Origin: an uncultured Acidaminococcus sp.
GTDB taxonomy: Bacteria > Bacillota > Negativicutes > Acidaminococcales > Acidaminococcaceae
Length of the DNA: 64,000 nucleotides
Direction of reading: 5' to 3'
Assembly (NCBI GenBank): GCA_900315205.1
Contig: OMYF01000002.1
Location: 1 to 64,000 of the forward strand
Below, piece by piece: positions 1 through 7,220 of this stretch (the first letter of the stretch is position 1; every line of letters begins with the position of its first letter). A program made the position numbers and the translations under genes. The notes beneath the pieces are model-generated. The model was not told the origin of the DNA. It made no database searches and was given only the letters and a program-made list of their open reading frames with translations.

Positions 1-100
1 ACAATTCACTAATGTAATTGTAACATCAGGATATTCTGATTAAAAAAATCTGTTTGAGTAAGGCTAAAATCTTACTCACAAAAATATTATACGAGGAGAT
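1..100 (+). promoter_or_regulatory. upstream region with three inverted repeats
   Basis: Three short inverted repeats lie in line before the DUF438 gene. They are ACAATT-N9-AATTGT (1-21), ATCAG-N6-CTGAT (25-40) and a perfect TGAGTAAG-N8-CTTACTCA (55-78). The last ends about 15 bases before the ribosome site, so it sits where a repressor or activator of this promoter would bind. A TATTAT at 85-90 could be a -10 box, but I see no convincing -35. No known regulator consensus is claimed. Confidence 0.4.
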
Positions 101-106
101 ATGGCT

Positions 107-1663
107 ATGAATAAAAAACTGGATATAACGAAGCCGGTGGATGATCTGGTCCGGGAATATCCTGAACTTGTAAACATATTAAAAGGACTGGGGTTTACGG
201 AGATCGCAAAACCTGCCATGCTGCAGTCCGTCGGCCGCATGATGACCATCCCCAGAGGTGCCGCAATGAAGGGCATTGCCATGGCGGATGTGATCAGGGT
301 CCTCAGAGAAAATGGCTTTGAGCTGGCAGGAAATGCGCCGGAACATCCGGAACAGAAGAAAACAGGCGGAGAGAATATTCCGGCGGCAGAAACTTCGACG
401 GAACAGATCAAGGGATATTTAAAACGGCTGCATGACGGCGAGGACCTTGAGAGCGTCAGAAAGGACTTTGTGGCACAGTTCTCTCAGGTAGATGCATCGG
501 AAATCATGAAAGCAGAGCAGGAACTGATCAGGGAAGGCATGCCGATCTCTGAAGCCCAGAAGCTGTGCGATATTCACAGCGCCTTGTTCCATGGGGCGAC
601 GGCCGCGGAAAAGATCGCCAATGCGGAAAAGGCAGTGGCTGAATCATTGCAGGCTAAACCGCAGCAGATCCGGGCTGCAGAGCAGGCCCAGGCGCCGGAA
701 CGAGCTTTGTCCGACAGGCCGGATGCCTACAGGATGAAGCAGGAAATCACCCGGAAACTCTGTGAAACGAAAGGCCATCCTCTTTCTGTCTGGACCCGGG
801 AAAATGAAAAAATCGGGGCGCTGATCCATGAAATACAAAAAGAAATGGAAGAAGGCAGGGACATCCGTGAAAAACTGGCTGCACTGCGGCCGCTTGCCGT
901 CCACTACGCCAAAAAGGGAGATCTGGTCTATCCGATCCTGAAGGTCCGTTACGGGATTTCAGGCCCCTCGCAGGTGATGTGGTCAGTGGATGACGAAATC
1001 CGGAATGAACTGTCAGCGCTCAGCAAGGAATCGGATCATACTGAAAAATGGGCTGACCGGGTCCGGACAGTCCTGCAGAGAGCGGATGAGATGATTTACA
1101 AAGAAGCCAATATCCTTTTTCCGCTTTGCGCAGCGTATTTCACTGCCGAAGAGTGGTATGATATTTATCAGGATGCCAAAGCCTATGCGCCTGTATTTGG
1201 CGTGGAGGACAGATGGGAAGAGGCAGAACAGTTCCTGGAGGAGAAGAGGACAAAGAAAGGATCCGCCCTGCAGGACGGCGAAATCGTCATGGCCGGCGGG
1301 CATATGACGGTGGCGCAGCTGGAGGCTCTTTTGAACACTCTTCCTCTGGAAATCACTTTTGTGGATGCTGTCGATATCAATCGCTTTTTCAATGAAGGCC
1401 CGAAAGTCTTTAAACGGCCGCTGACGGCTCTCGACAGGGAAGTGTATGCCTGCCATCCGCCGAAGATCGAGCCCATGGTGAGGGCGATCCTGGATGATTT
1501 CAGGAACCGGAGAAGGGACTGTGTCCCGGTCTGGATGGAAAAGAACGGAAAACCATACCTGGTGCAGTACATGGCTGTCCGTGATAAAAATCAGAATTAC
1601 CTCGGGACCGTAGAAGTCGTACAGGATATGCAGTTTGCGAAAGAACATTTTATGAAGGCATGA
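107..1663 (+). CDS. DUF438 / hemerythrin-like / PAS domain protein
   Basis: This cytoplasmic protein of about 518 residues has the DUF1858-DUF438-hemerythrin-like-PAS order. The first 70 or so residues match DUF1858 (a pattern of the type LVREYPELVNILKGLGF). DUF438 follows (LKRLHDGEDLESVRKDF, residues about 105-165). A middle helical section carries hemerythrin-like features such as GHPLSVWTREN and LAVHYAKKGDLVYPIL. A C-terminal PAS domain (about 405-515) contains VDAVDINRFFNEGPKVFKR and ends in LGTVEVVQDM. Proteins of this type are thought to sense oxygen, nitric oxide or redox state; the ligand here is unknown. An ATG also exists at 101, but the GAGGAG at 93-98 is better spaced (8 bases) from the ATG at 107. 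It stands alone, with its own upstream palindromes. Confidence 0.85.
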   Translation: MNKKLDITKPVDDLVREYPELVNILKGLGFTEIAKPAMLQSVGRMMTIPRGAAMKGIAMADVIRVLRENGFELAGNAPEHPEQKKTGGENIPAAETSTEQIKGYLKRLHDGEDLESVRKDFVAQFSQVDASEIMKAEQELIREGMPISEAQKLCDIHSALFHGATAAEKIANAEKAVAESLQAKPQQIRAAEQAQAPERALSDRPDAYRMKQEITRKLCETKGHPLSVWTRENEKIGALIHEIQKEMEEGRDIREKLAALRPLAVHYAKKGDLVYPILKVRYGISGPSQVMWSVDDEIRNELSALSKESDHTEKWADRVRTVLQRADEMIYKEANILFPLCAAYFTAEEWYDIYQDAKAYAPVFGVEDRWEEAEQFLEEKRTKKGSALQDGEIVMAGGHMTVAQLEALLNTLPLEITFVDAVDINRFFNEGPKVFKRPLTALDREVYACHPPKIEPMVRAILDDFRNRRRDCVPVWMEKNGKPYLVQYMAVRDKNQNYLGTVEVVQDMQFAKEHFMKA

Positions 1664-1817
1664 TGATATCCCGCCGGTACCGAAAGCGGCACCGCCATCG
1701 CCAGTGCTCTTCCGGCTGCACAGCAGGTCATGCGTGTCTTTAATTCCTGTCTTCAGGGCTGTTATCCAAAGCTGGATGGCAGACTGAGGGCACAGATGGA
1801 AAGGGGTGCGGCTCATC

Positions 1818-2303
1818 ATGGCAAAAGTGGAAATCGTTCCGGCGGAGCATCGGACAGGAGAATTCCTGTCACTTGTCAGGGAATATACGGATTCCATCCG
1901 CAGCGGGGATGCAGATGTTGCCTCCGTGCTGGCTTCCCAGCATCTGGACGCGGAGCTGCAGGATCTGGGCACAAAATATGGCGGACCGGGCGGACGGATG
2001 TATCTTGCGCTGGTCGATGGAAAGGCCGAAGGCTGCGCAGCTCTGACGGCATTTGAAGGGGATGCCTGCGAAATCAAGCGGCTGTATGTCCGCCCGCATC
2101 ACAGGGGTCTCCATATTGGAGAAAAACTGGCACAAAAAGTCATTGAAGATGCCCGTGCCATCGGCTATCGGCATATGCTGCTGGATACTTTTCCCTTTAT
2201 GGAAACTGCCATCCATCTGTACCGAAAGCTCGAGTTTTATGAAATTCCCCGGTATAATGGAAATCCGGCGGAAGAAGCTGTTTTCTTTAAAAAAGATCTG
2301 TGA
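1818..2303 (+). CDS. GNAT family N-acetyltransferase
   Basis: A 161-residue acyl-CoA acetyltransferase of the GNAT fold. The acetyl-CoA binding segment is clear: IKRLYVRPHHRGLHIGEKL (the R-x-x-G-x-G/A type loop, around residue 90), followed by the helix containing AQKVIEDARAIGYRHMLLDT and a late YRKLEFYEIPRY strand typical of the family. Substrate cannot be told. The ATG at 1818 is preferred because AAGGGG at 1801-1806 lies a normal distance upstream; an in-frame GTG at 1806 overlaps that site. The preceding 150 bases separate it from the DUF438 gene, so co-transcription is possible but not shown. Confidence 0.85.
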   Translation: MAKVEIVPAEHRTGEFLSLVREYTDSIRSGDADVASVLASQHLDAELQDLGTKYGGPGGRMYLALVDGKAEGCAALTAFEGDACEIKRLYVRPHHRGLHIGEKLAQKVIEDARAIGYRHMLLDTFPFMETAIHLYRKLEFYEIPRYNGNPAEEAVFFKKDL

Positions 2304-2446
2304 AGCGCTGCCCCGGGTTCCTGAGTCCCAGCGGTACGGCAAAGGAAAATGGACGTCCTGCAGCGTGACGCGCAGGATCGAGGCTGTAGTGAAAGTATTC
2401 CTCAGGAAATCATACGGCGCCTCCAGGGAGGGTTCTTTGGGTGCAG

Positions 2447-2482
2447 ACCATCTCCTTTTAAAGGGGATGGTTTTTCTTTTTT
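2447..2482 (+). terminator. intrinsic terminator after the acetyltransferase
   Basis: An inverted repeat ACCATCTCC / GGGGATGGT at 2447-2471 closes a short loop and is followed at once by a long T-rich run. It separates the acetyltransferase transcript from the promoter of the next gene. Confidence 0.8.
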
Positions 2483-2488
2483 TTAAAA

Positions 2489-2564
2489 GATGTAATAAGT
2501 ATATTGACATCAAAGATGTAATATGATATAGTACAGCCATGGACGAAATAAACATTATTACATC
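2489..2564 (+). promoter_or_regulatory. promoter with Rrf2-type operators, YwnB-like gene
   Basis: A strong promoter is visible: TTGACA at 2504-2509, 17 bases, TATAGT at 2527-2532. Three copies of a GATGTAAT-type half-site surround it: GATGTAATA at 2489 and at 2515 (26 bases apart) and the inverted TATTACATC at 2556-2564. Each can be read as an imperfect 21-23 bp palindrome. The same word forms the near-perfect palindrome at the Rrf2 regulator gene (9893-9913), so this is probably a target of that regulator. The positions over the -35, spacer/-10 and leader are those expected for repression. Confidence 0.6.
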
Positions 2565-2588
2565 AATACGTCTGAGGAGGAAAATACA

Positions 2589-3224
2589 ATGAAAAAAATC
2601 GCAGTTGTGGCAGCCGGCGGCAGAGCAGCACGGAAAATCATCACGGAGGCCGCTGCAAGAGGCATGGATGTGACGGCCTTCGGCCGCAGCGAAGAGAACC
2701 GCACGGATGCACAGCATTATGTAAGAAAGGACATTTTCGCTCTTACTAAAGCGGATCTGACGGGTTTTGATGCGGTAGTCGACGCTTTTGGCGCATGGAC
2801 GGATGAAACGCTTCCGCAGCATTCCACGACACTGGCGCACCTGTGTGATCTTCTTTCCGGGACGGATACACGCCTTTTGATCGTCGGCGGTGCCGGATCC
2901 CTGTTTGTCGATCCGGAGCATACGCTTGCCCTTTCCGGGACACCGGATTTTCCGGATACATTCAAGCCCCTTGCCGCTGCTATGGCAAATGCCCTGGAGG
3001 CACTTCGCAAACGGCACGATGTCAGGTGGACGTACGTTTCTCCCGCTGCTGATTTCCAGGCTGACGGGAAGCGTTCCGGAAAATACCTGCTGGGTGGGGA
3101 GGAACTGAAACTGAATGAACGTGGTGAATCCATCATTTCCTACGCAGATTATGCGATTGCCATGGTAGATGAAATCGAAAAAGGCAGCCACATCCGGGAA
3201 CGGATTTCTGTCGTGAGGGCCTGA
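2589..3224 (+). CDS. NAD(P)H-binding protein, YwnB/COG2910-like
   Basis: A 211-residue single-domain atypical short-chain dehydrogenase. It opens with a Rossmann strand and a glycine-rich turn (IAVVAAGGRAARKI), continues with DVTAFGRSEEN, FDAVVDAFG, RLLIVGGAGSLFV and a TYVSPAADFQADGKRSGKY segment typical of the NAD(P)-binding COG2910 family (Bacillus YwnB), and ends with ISYADYAIAMVDEIEKG. The family binds NAD(P)H, but the substrate is generally unknown; roles in quinone or electrophile stress are often inferred. GAGGAGG at 2574-2580 sets the ATG. In Bacillus subtilis ywnB lies beside the Rrf2 gene ywnA; here an Rrf2 gene lies 7 kb away but shares operators with this one. Confidence 0.85.
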   Translation: MKKIAVVAAGGRAARKIITEAAARGMDVTAFGRSEENRTDAQHYVRKDIFALTKADLTGFDAVVDAFGAWTDETLPQHSTTLAHLCDLLSGTDTRLLIVGGAGSLFVDPEHTLALSGTPDFPDTFKPLAAAMANALEALRKRHDVRWTYVSPAADFQADGKRSGKYLLGGEELKLNERGESIISYADYAIAMVDEIEKGSHIRERISVVRA

Positions 3225-3295
3225 CTTCTCGGCGGATGAGCTGCCGGACAGGTTTCAATGATGGGACGGACAGCGGCATGTGATCAATAATTAAC

Positions 3296-3342
3296 ATACG
3301 GCAGGGATCCTCGGTTTTATGAGGATTTGCTGCCGTATTTTC
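3296..3342 (+). terminator. intrinsic terminator after YwnB-like gene
   Basis: ATACGGCAG plus GGATCCTC on one arm pairs with GAGGATTT and CTGCCGTAT on the other, with an 8-base loop and a TTTTC tail. The long stem marks the end of the preceding transcript. Confidence 0.85.
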
Positions 3343-3499
3343 AGTTTTGTGATCTGCAGATGTGGAAATAAGCGGATTTTGCAGCTGAATCGGACTGTGT
3401 ATGTTCCCGGACGGAAACGGCCCGGCACCTGCGGCTGCAGCCGGGCTGTTGCGCGGGCAGCAGCGCCTCCTGTATAATATTTCCAGCGAGGAGGGACAT

Positions 3500-4213
3500 A
3501 TGGAAACTTATTCTGTACTGCTGGTGGATGACGATCCTAAACTGCTGGATCTTCTGGCCAATTATTTCAAAAACGAACAGTTTACGGTCTTTACTGCCCG
3601 GGACGGGGAGGAGGCCCTGCGGGTCTTCGCAAAGAAGCAGCCCCAGCTGCTGGTACTCGACCTGATGCTGCCCAAAATCGATGGACGGGACGTATGCCGG
3701 ACCATCCGGAAGGAAAGTACCGTTCCCATCATCATGCTGACCGCCCGTGATGCGGAATTCGACCGGTTGATGGGACTGGAACTGGGAGCTGATGACTACG
3801 TGACCAAACCGTTCAGCATGCGGGAACTGGTGGCACGGGTCCGGGCCCTGCTCCGGCGGACCTATGGAGCCTATTGTCCGCAGAAGGTGGCCGCCGAAAC
3901 GGTGCTCCGGGCCGGGAACCTGGAACTGGATCTGGACCGGCATCTGCTGCGGCGCCGGGAGGAAGGCGGGGAATGGAAATCCATCGAGCTGACTCCTATT
4001 GAATTCAGTCTGCTGGAAGTCCTTATGAAAAGCCCCGGCCACGTATACAACCGGCTGCAATTGATGGAAAACAGCCATGGATTCGCTTTTGACGGCTATG
4101 AAAGGACCATTGATGCCCATATCCGGAACCTGCGGCGCAAAATCGAGCCGGATACGAAAAATCCCCGGTACATCCTGACTGTGTACGGCATCGGCTATAA
4201 ATTCGGAGGATAA
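3500..4213 (+). CDS. OmpR-family response regulator
   Basis: A 237-residue two-domain regulator. The receiver domain has the acidic pair D11-D12, the phospho-acceptor D54 (LLVLDLMLPKIDG), the LTARD threonine switch and the DDYVTKPF lysine. The C-terminal winged helix shows ELTPIEFSLLEVLMKSPGHV, the recognition helix region RTIDAHIRNLRRKIEPD and the final IYTVYGIGYKF-type hairpin (here ILTVYGIGYKFGG). The start is the ATG at 3500 behind GAGGAGGGAC; an extended TGTATAAT box lies at about 3472-3479. Its stop is four bases from the histidine kinase start, so the two form one operon. The MATE exporter 1.3 kb downstream is a plausible target. Confidence 0.95.
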   Translation: METYSVLLVDDDPKLLDLLANYFKNEQFTVFTARDGEEALRVFAKKQPQLLVLDLMLPKIDGRDVCRTIRKESTVPIIMLTARDAEFDRLMGLELGADDYVTKPFSMRELVARVRALLRRTYGAYCPQKVAAETVLRAGNLELDLDRHLLRRREEGGEWKSIELTPIEFSLLEVLMKSPGHVYNRLQLMENSHGFAFDGYERTIDAHIRNLRRKIEPDTKNPRYILTVYGIGYKFGG

Positions 4214-4217
4214 GGGT

Positions 4218-5369
4218 ATGCATTTTCACAGTGTGCGGAGCAAAATCATGGTAAGTACATTCCTGCTGATCCTGGTCTGTGCCCTGATCGTGATCTATAT
4301 CTGCAATCAGCAGATGGAAAACCATTTTCTTCAGTATCTCCAGGACCCGGCGGCTCTGGCCGGTCAGGGAATGCAGGCTTACGGCGGCCGCGGACGGGGC
4401 ATGGGCGGCATGATGGGAGGCATGGGCTACCATCACCGGATGATGCTGGGGGCGGCAGAGCGGACTTTTGTGGAATCCTATCACCAGTCCCTGTGGTGGA
4501 TCGGCTTTCTGTTTGCCGGCGTGGGCCTGGTGGTCAGCTACTTCCTGTCCGGGAACATCACCCGGCCTCTCCGGCAGCTGTCCAGGGCGGCGGAGAAGAT
4601 CCGTCAGGGAGACCTGAAGCAGGAAGTGCCCGTGGAAACCCGGGATGAAGTGGGCCAGCTGGCGGGGGTGTTCAACCAGATGTCCGCGGAACTGGCTGCC
4701 GCTGAAAAGAACCGGCAGGAACTGCTTGCCAATATTGCACATGAGCTGAAGACCCCGCTGGCAGTGCTGCAGGGCCATCTGGAAAGCATGCTGGACGGAG
4801 TGGAGCAGCCGGCACCGGAAAAGTTGTTTTCCATGCAGGAAGAAGTGATGCGGCTGACCCGGCTGGTGGGAGATCTCCGGGATCTGTCCCTCGCCCAGGT
4901 GCACCGGCTGGAACTCCATCTGCAGCCGGTGGATCTGAATGAAAAAATGCGGCGGGCCGCGGACATGCTGGAACCGCTGCTAGAGGAAAAGCAGCTCCGG
5001 TTCGTCAGAGAGCTGGCTCCCGGCCTTCCGGCACGGAGTCTGGACCCGGACCGTCTGAACCAGATCCTCTATAACCTGATTACCAACGCCATCCGGTATA
5101 CCACGCCGGGAACGGCCATCCTGCTGAAGACAGAACGGGCCGGGGAGAAAGTGCGGCTCACCGTGGCCGACGAAGGGCCGGGTATCGCTCCGGAGGACCT
5201 GGAACATGTGTTCGAACAGTTCTACCGGGGAGACAAGTCACGGAACCGGGATTCCGGAGGCAGCGGCATCGGCCTTTCTCTTGCCAGGAGCCTGGCGGAG
5301 GCCCAGGGAGGCCATATCGAAGCCCGCAACCGGGCTCAGGGAGGAGCGGAGTTTGTGATGGAGCTGTAA
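4218..5369 (+). CDS. HAMP sensor histidine kinase with Gly/Met/His-rich sensor loop
   Basis: A 383-residue membrane kinase. TM1 is at about residues 11-30 and TM2 at about 92-113, followed by a HAMP linker (GNITRPLRQLSRAAEKIRQG), the dimerisation helix with the phospho-acceptor H175 (ANIAHELKTPLAVLQGHL) and the ATPase domain with N box NLITNAIRYT, G1 ADEGPGIA, F box FEQFYRGD and G2 GSGIGLSLA. The periplasmic loop is short and carries a run dominated by Gly, Met and His (about residues 56-75, with GMGGMMGGMG and YHHRMM). Such residues commonly bind copper or silver, so metal sensing is an inference. Its ribosome site overlaps the end of the regulator gene. Confidence 0.92.
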   Translation: MHFHSVRSKIMVSTFLLILVCALIVIYICNQQMENHFLQYLQDPAALAGQGMQAYGGRGRGMGGMMGGMGYHHRMMLGAAERTFVESYHQSLWWIGFLFAGVGLVVSYFLSGNITRPLRQLSRAAEKIRQGDLKQEVPVETRDEVGQLAGVFNQMSAELAAAEKNRQELLANIAHELKTPLAVLQGHLESMLDGVEQPAPEKLFSMQEEVMRLTRLVGDLRDLSLAQVHRLELHLQPVDLNEKMRRAADMLEPLLEEKQLRFVRELAPGLPARSLDPDRLNQILYNLITNAIRYTTPGTAILLKTERAGEKVRLTVADEGPGIAPEDLEHVFEQFYRGDKSRNRDSGGSGIGLSLARSLAEAQGGHIEARNRAQGGAEFVMEL

Positions 5370-5504
5370 TATGGAAGAATGTTTCTCACAAGGCAGCAGG
5401 TAGAAGCCTTCCGGAAGGGCCGTTACGGTAGGGAATACTGTTCTTTTTTTCGATACAGTGTATAATAGGACTTGCTAAATCTTTGAAAAGAGGAGGGTCA
5501 GCAA

Positions 5505-6842
5505 TTGGCTGGATCTCAAATCAATATGCTGGAAGGCTCTCTGACGAAGCCTTTGATTCAGTTTGCTGTCCCGGTGGCGCTCATCGGGATCCTGCAGCAG
5601 ATGTTCAATACGGCGGATATCATGGTCCTGGGCCGGTATGTGGGGACGGAAGCCCTGGCGGCAGTGGGAAACAATGCCCCGGTCATCGGAGTCATGGTCA
5701 ATCTGTTCCTGGGGATTTCCCTGGGAGCCAATGTGCTTATTGCCCGCCGTCTGGGCGGCTGGCATCTGAAAGAAGCTTCGGAAGCCATCCATACGACGGT
5801 ACTGATGGCTCTTGTAACGGGGCTTTTCATCCTGGTTGTGGGAGAAATCCTGGCCGGCCCCCTGATGGGCTGGATGGGGGTCCCGGATCAGGTTCGGGCC
5901 GCATCGGAATTTTATCTCCGCGTTTATCTCCTTGGCATGCCGGGCATGACCCTGTATGACTTTTTATCCGCGGTCTACCGGAGCCATGGTAATGTGCGCA
6001 CTCCGCTGCTTTCCCTCATTATGGCCAGTATCGTCAATATCGTGGGAAATCTCCTGGCCGTTTTCCTGGGTTTTGGGCTTGCCGGCGTGGTGGCGGCGAC
6101 GGCGGTGTCCAATTATGTCAGTTCCGGGCTCCTGCTCCGGATGCTGCGGTATGAACACGGCGTGCTCCATTTCTATCCGGGAGCCATCCGGATCCGCCCG
6201 CAGGACATCCGTGAGATCCTCCGGGTCGGGGTGCCCGCAGGGATCCAGGGCATGGTGTTCAACCTGTCGAATATGGTGATCCAGTCCGCCATCAACAGTG
6301 AAGGAGCCCTTGCCATGGCGGCTTCTGCGGCGGGCTATGTGCTGGAAATCAATTCCTATCCCTTCATCATCGCCTTCGGTCAGGCCATCACCACTTTCAC
6401 CAGTCAGAATTTCGGAGCCGGCAACCTGAAGCGCTGCCGGGATGTACTGCGCCGGGGATTGCAGCTGAACTTCCTGTTCACCTGCGTCATCATCTGGCTG
6501 GTATTCCTGCTGGTCCGGCCTTTCCTGTCAATTTTTGGGCTCAATGAGGAAGCCATGGAACTGGGGGTCATGCGGATCCACATCATCATCGGGTTCTATT
6601 TCCTGTCCACCGTTTACGAGAGCCTGTCCGCTTCCATGCGGGGCTTCGGCAATTCCATGGGTCCGGCCCTGGCCATGCTGGTGAGCATCGTGGGTACCCG
6701 GCTCCTTTGGCTGGCCACGGTTTATAAGGCCGTCCCCACGTACCGGAATATCATGTACTGTTATCCCCTGAGCTGGCTGGCGGCGGACATCCTCATTGGC
6801 GCCCTGTTCTGGCGGGAATTGAGGAAAGGGAAAATGTTCTGA
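5505..6842 (+). CDS. MATE family efflux transporter
   Basis: A 445-residue polytopic membrane protein with the two-lobed, 12-helix MATE layout. Family signatures include MLEGSLTKPLIQFAVPVALIG at the start, QMFNTADIMVLGRYVGTEALAAVG in helix 1-2 and SLGANVLIARRLGG; the second half repeats them with GFGQAITTFTSQNFGAGN-like text. MATE proteins export cationic drugs or metabolites against Na+ or H+. The start is a TTG at 5505, supported by AGGAGGG at 5491-5497 seven bases upstream. An extended TGTATAAT at about 5459-5466 gives it its own promoter, 135 bases after the kinase gene. Confidence 0.93.
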   Translation: MAGSQINMLEGSLTKPLIQFAVPVALIGILQQMFNTADIMVLGRYVGTEALAAVGNNAPVIGVMVNLFLGISLGANVLIARRLGGWHLKEASEAIHTTVLMALVTGLFILVVGEILAGPLMGWMGVPDQVRAASEFYLRVYLLGMPGMTLYDFLSAVYRSHGNVRTPLLSLIMASIVNIVGNLLAVFLGFGLAGVVAATAVSNYVSSGLLLRMLRYEHGVLHFYPGAIRIRPQDIREILRVGVPAGIQGMVFNLSNMVIQSAINSEGALAMAASAAGYVLEINSYPFIIAFGQAITTFTSQNFGAGNLKRCRDVLRRGLQLNFLFTCVIIWLVFLLVRPFLSIFGLNEEAMELGVMRIHIIIGFYFLSTVYESLSASMRGFGNSMGPALAMLVSIVGTRLLWLATVYKAVPTYRNIMYCYPLSWLAADILIGALFWRELRKGKMF

Positions 6843-6872
6843 CGGGAAAAGGATCGGATCACGGGAAAAAGC

Positions 6873-6890
6873 GGCTGTGAAGCTGTGATG
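6873..6890 (+). repeat. copy 1 of a 19-bp repeat (GGCTGTGAAGCTGTGATGC)
   Basis: The 19-base word GGCTGTGAAGCTGTGATGC begins at 6873 and recurs exactly at 32552. Both copies lie a short distance downstream of a transporter gene stop codon. The first half resembles one arm of the hairpins at 6964 and 53698. It may be a decayed terminator of that family. Confidence 0.5.
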
Positions 6891-6963
6891 CCCCGGAACT
6901 GTGGAACCGGGAGCCTAAATATACTCTGTTTTTTCTTTTTATCTTATTCAGAGTAAAGCGTGA

Positions 6964-7004
6964 GCTGTGGAAAAATGACTGCACATTTTTTCGCAGCCTT
7001 TTTT
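6964..7004 (+). terminator. intrinsic terminator before the autotransporter
   Basis: GCTGTGGAAAAATG (6964-6977) pairs over 14 positions with CATTTTTTCGCAGC (6984-6997) around a six-base loop and is followed by CTTTTTTCTT. It belongs to the GCTGTGAA hairpin group described in the findings. The remainder of the 6843-7220 gap holds no gene that I can support. Confidence 0.85.
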
Positions 7005-7155
7005 CTTTATGCGGTACCGGCGTCTGGTGTGGTGCAGACACGGACAAAAAGCGGGGACGGCACTTTGCTTTCAGCCGGAAAAGCACTGCTGTACCGGCAA
7101 TCCACTGCACTGAACAAAGCATCGGGAATTATCATATATATTTCAGCCTTACCCA

Positions 7156-7184
7156 TTGACTAATTATATTTGTCAAATTATTAT
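7156..7184 (+). promoter_or_regulatory. autotransporter promoter with TTGAC-N11-GTCAA palindrome
   Basis: TTGACT at 7156-7161 and TATTAT at 7179-7184 are spaced by 17 bases. The -35 is also the left arm of a 21-bp palindrome, TTGAC-N11-GTCAA (7156-7176, eight of ten positions paired), covering the -35 and most of the spacer. A repressor bound here would block polymerase. The regulator is unknown. Confidence 0.6.
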
Positions 7185-7220
7185 GAAAATATGAAGTTTC
7201 AAAGGTTGGGGGGAGAAAAT

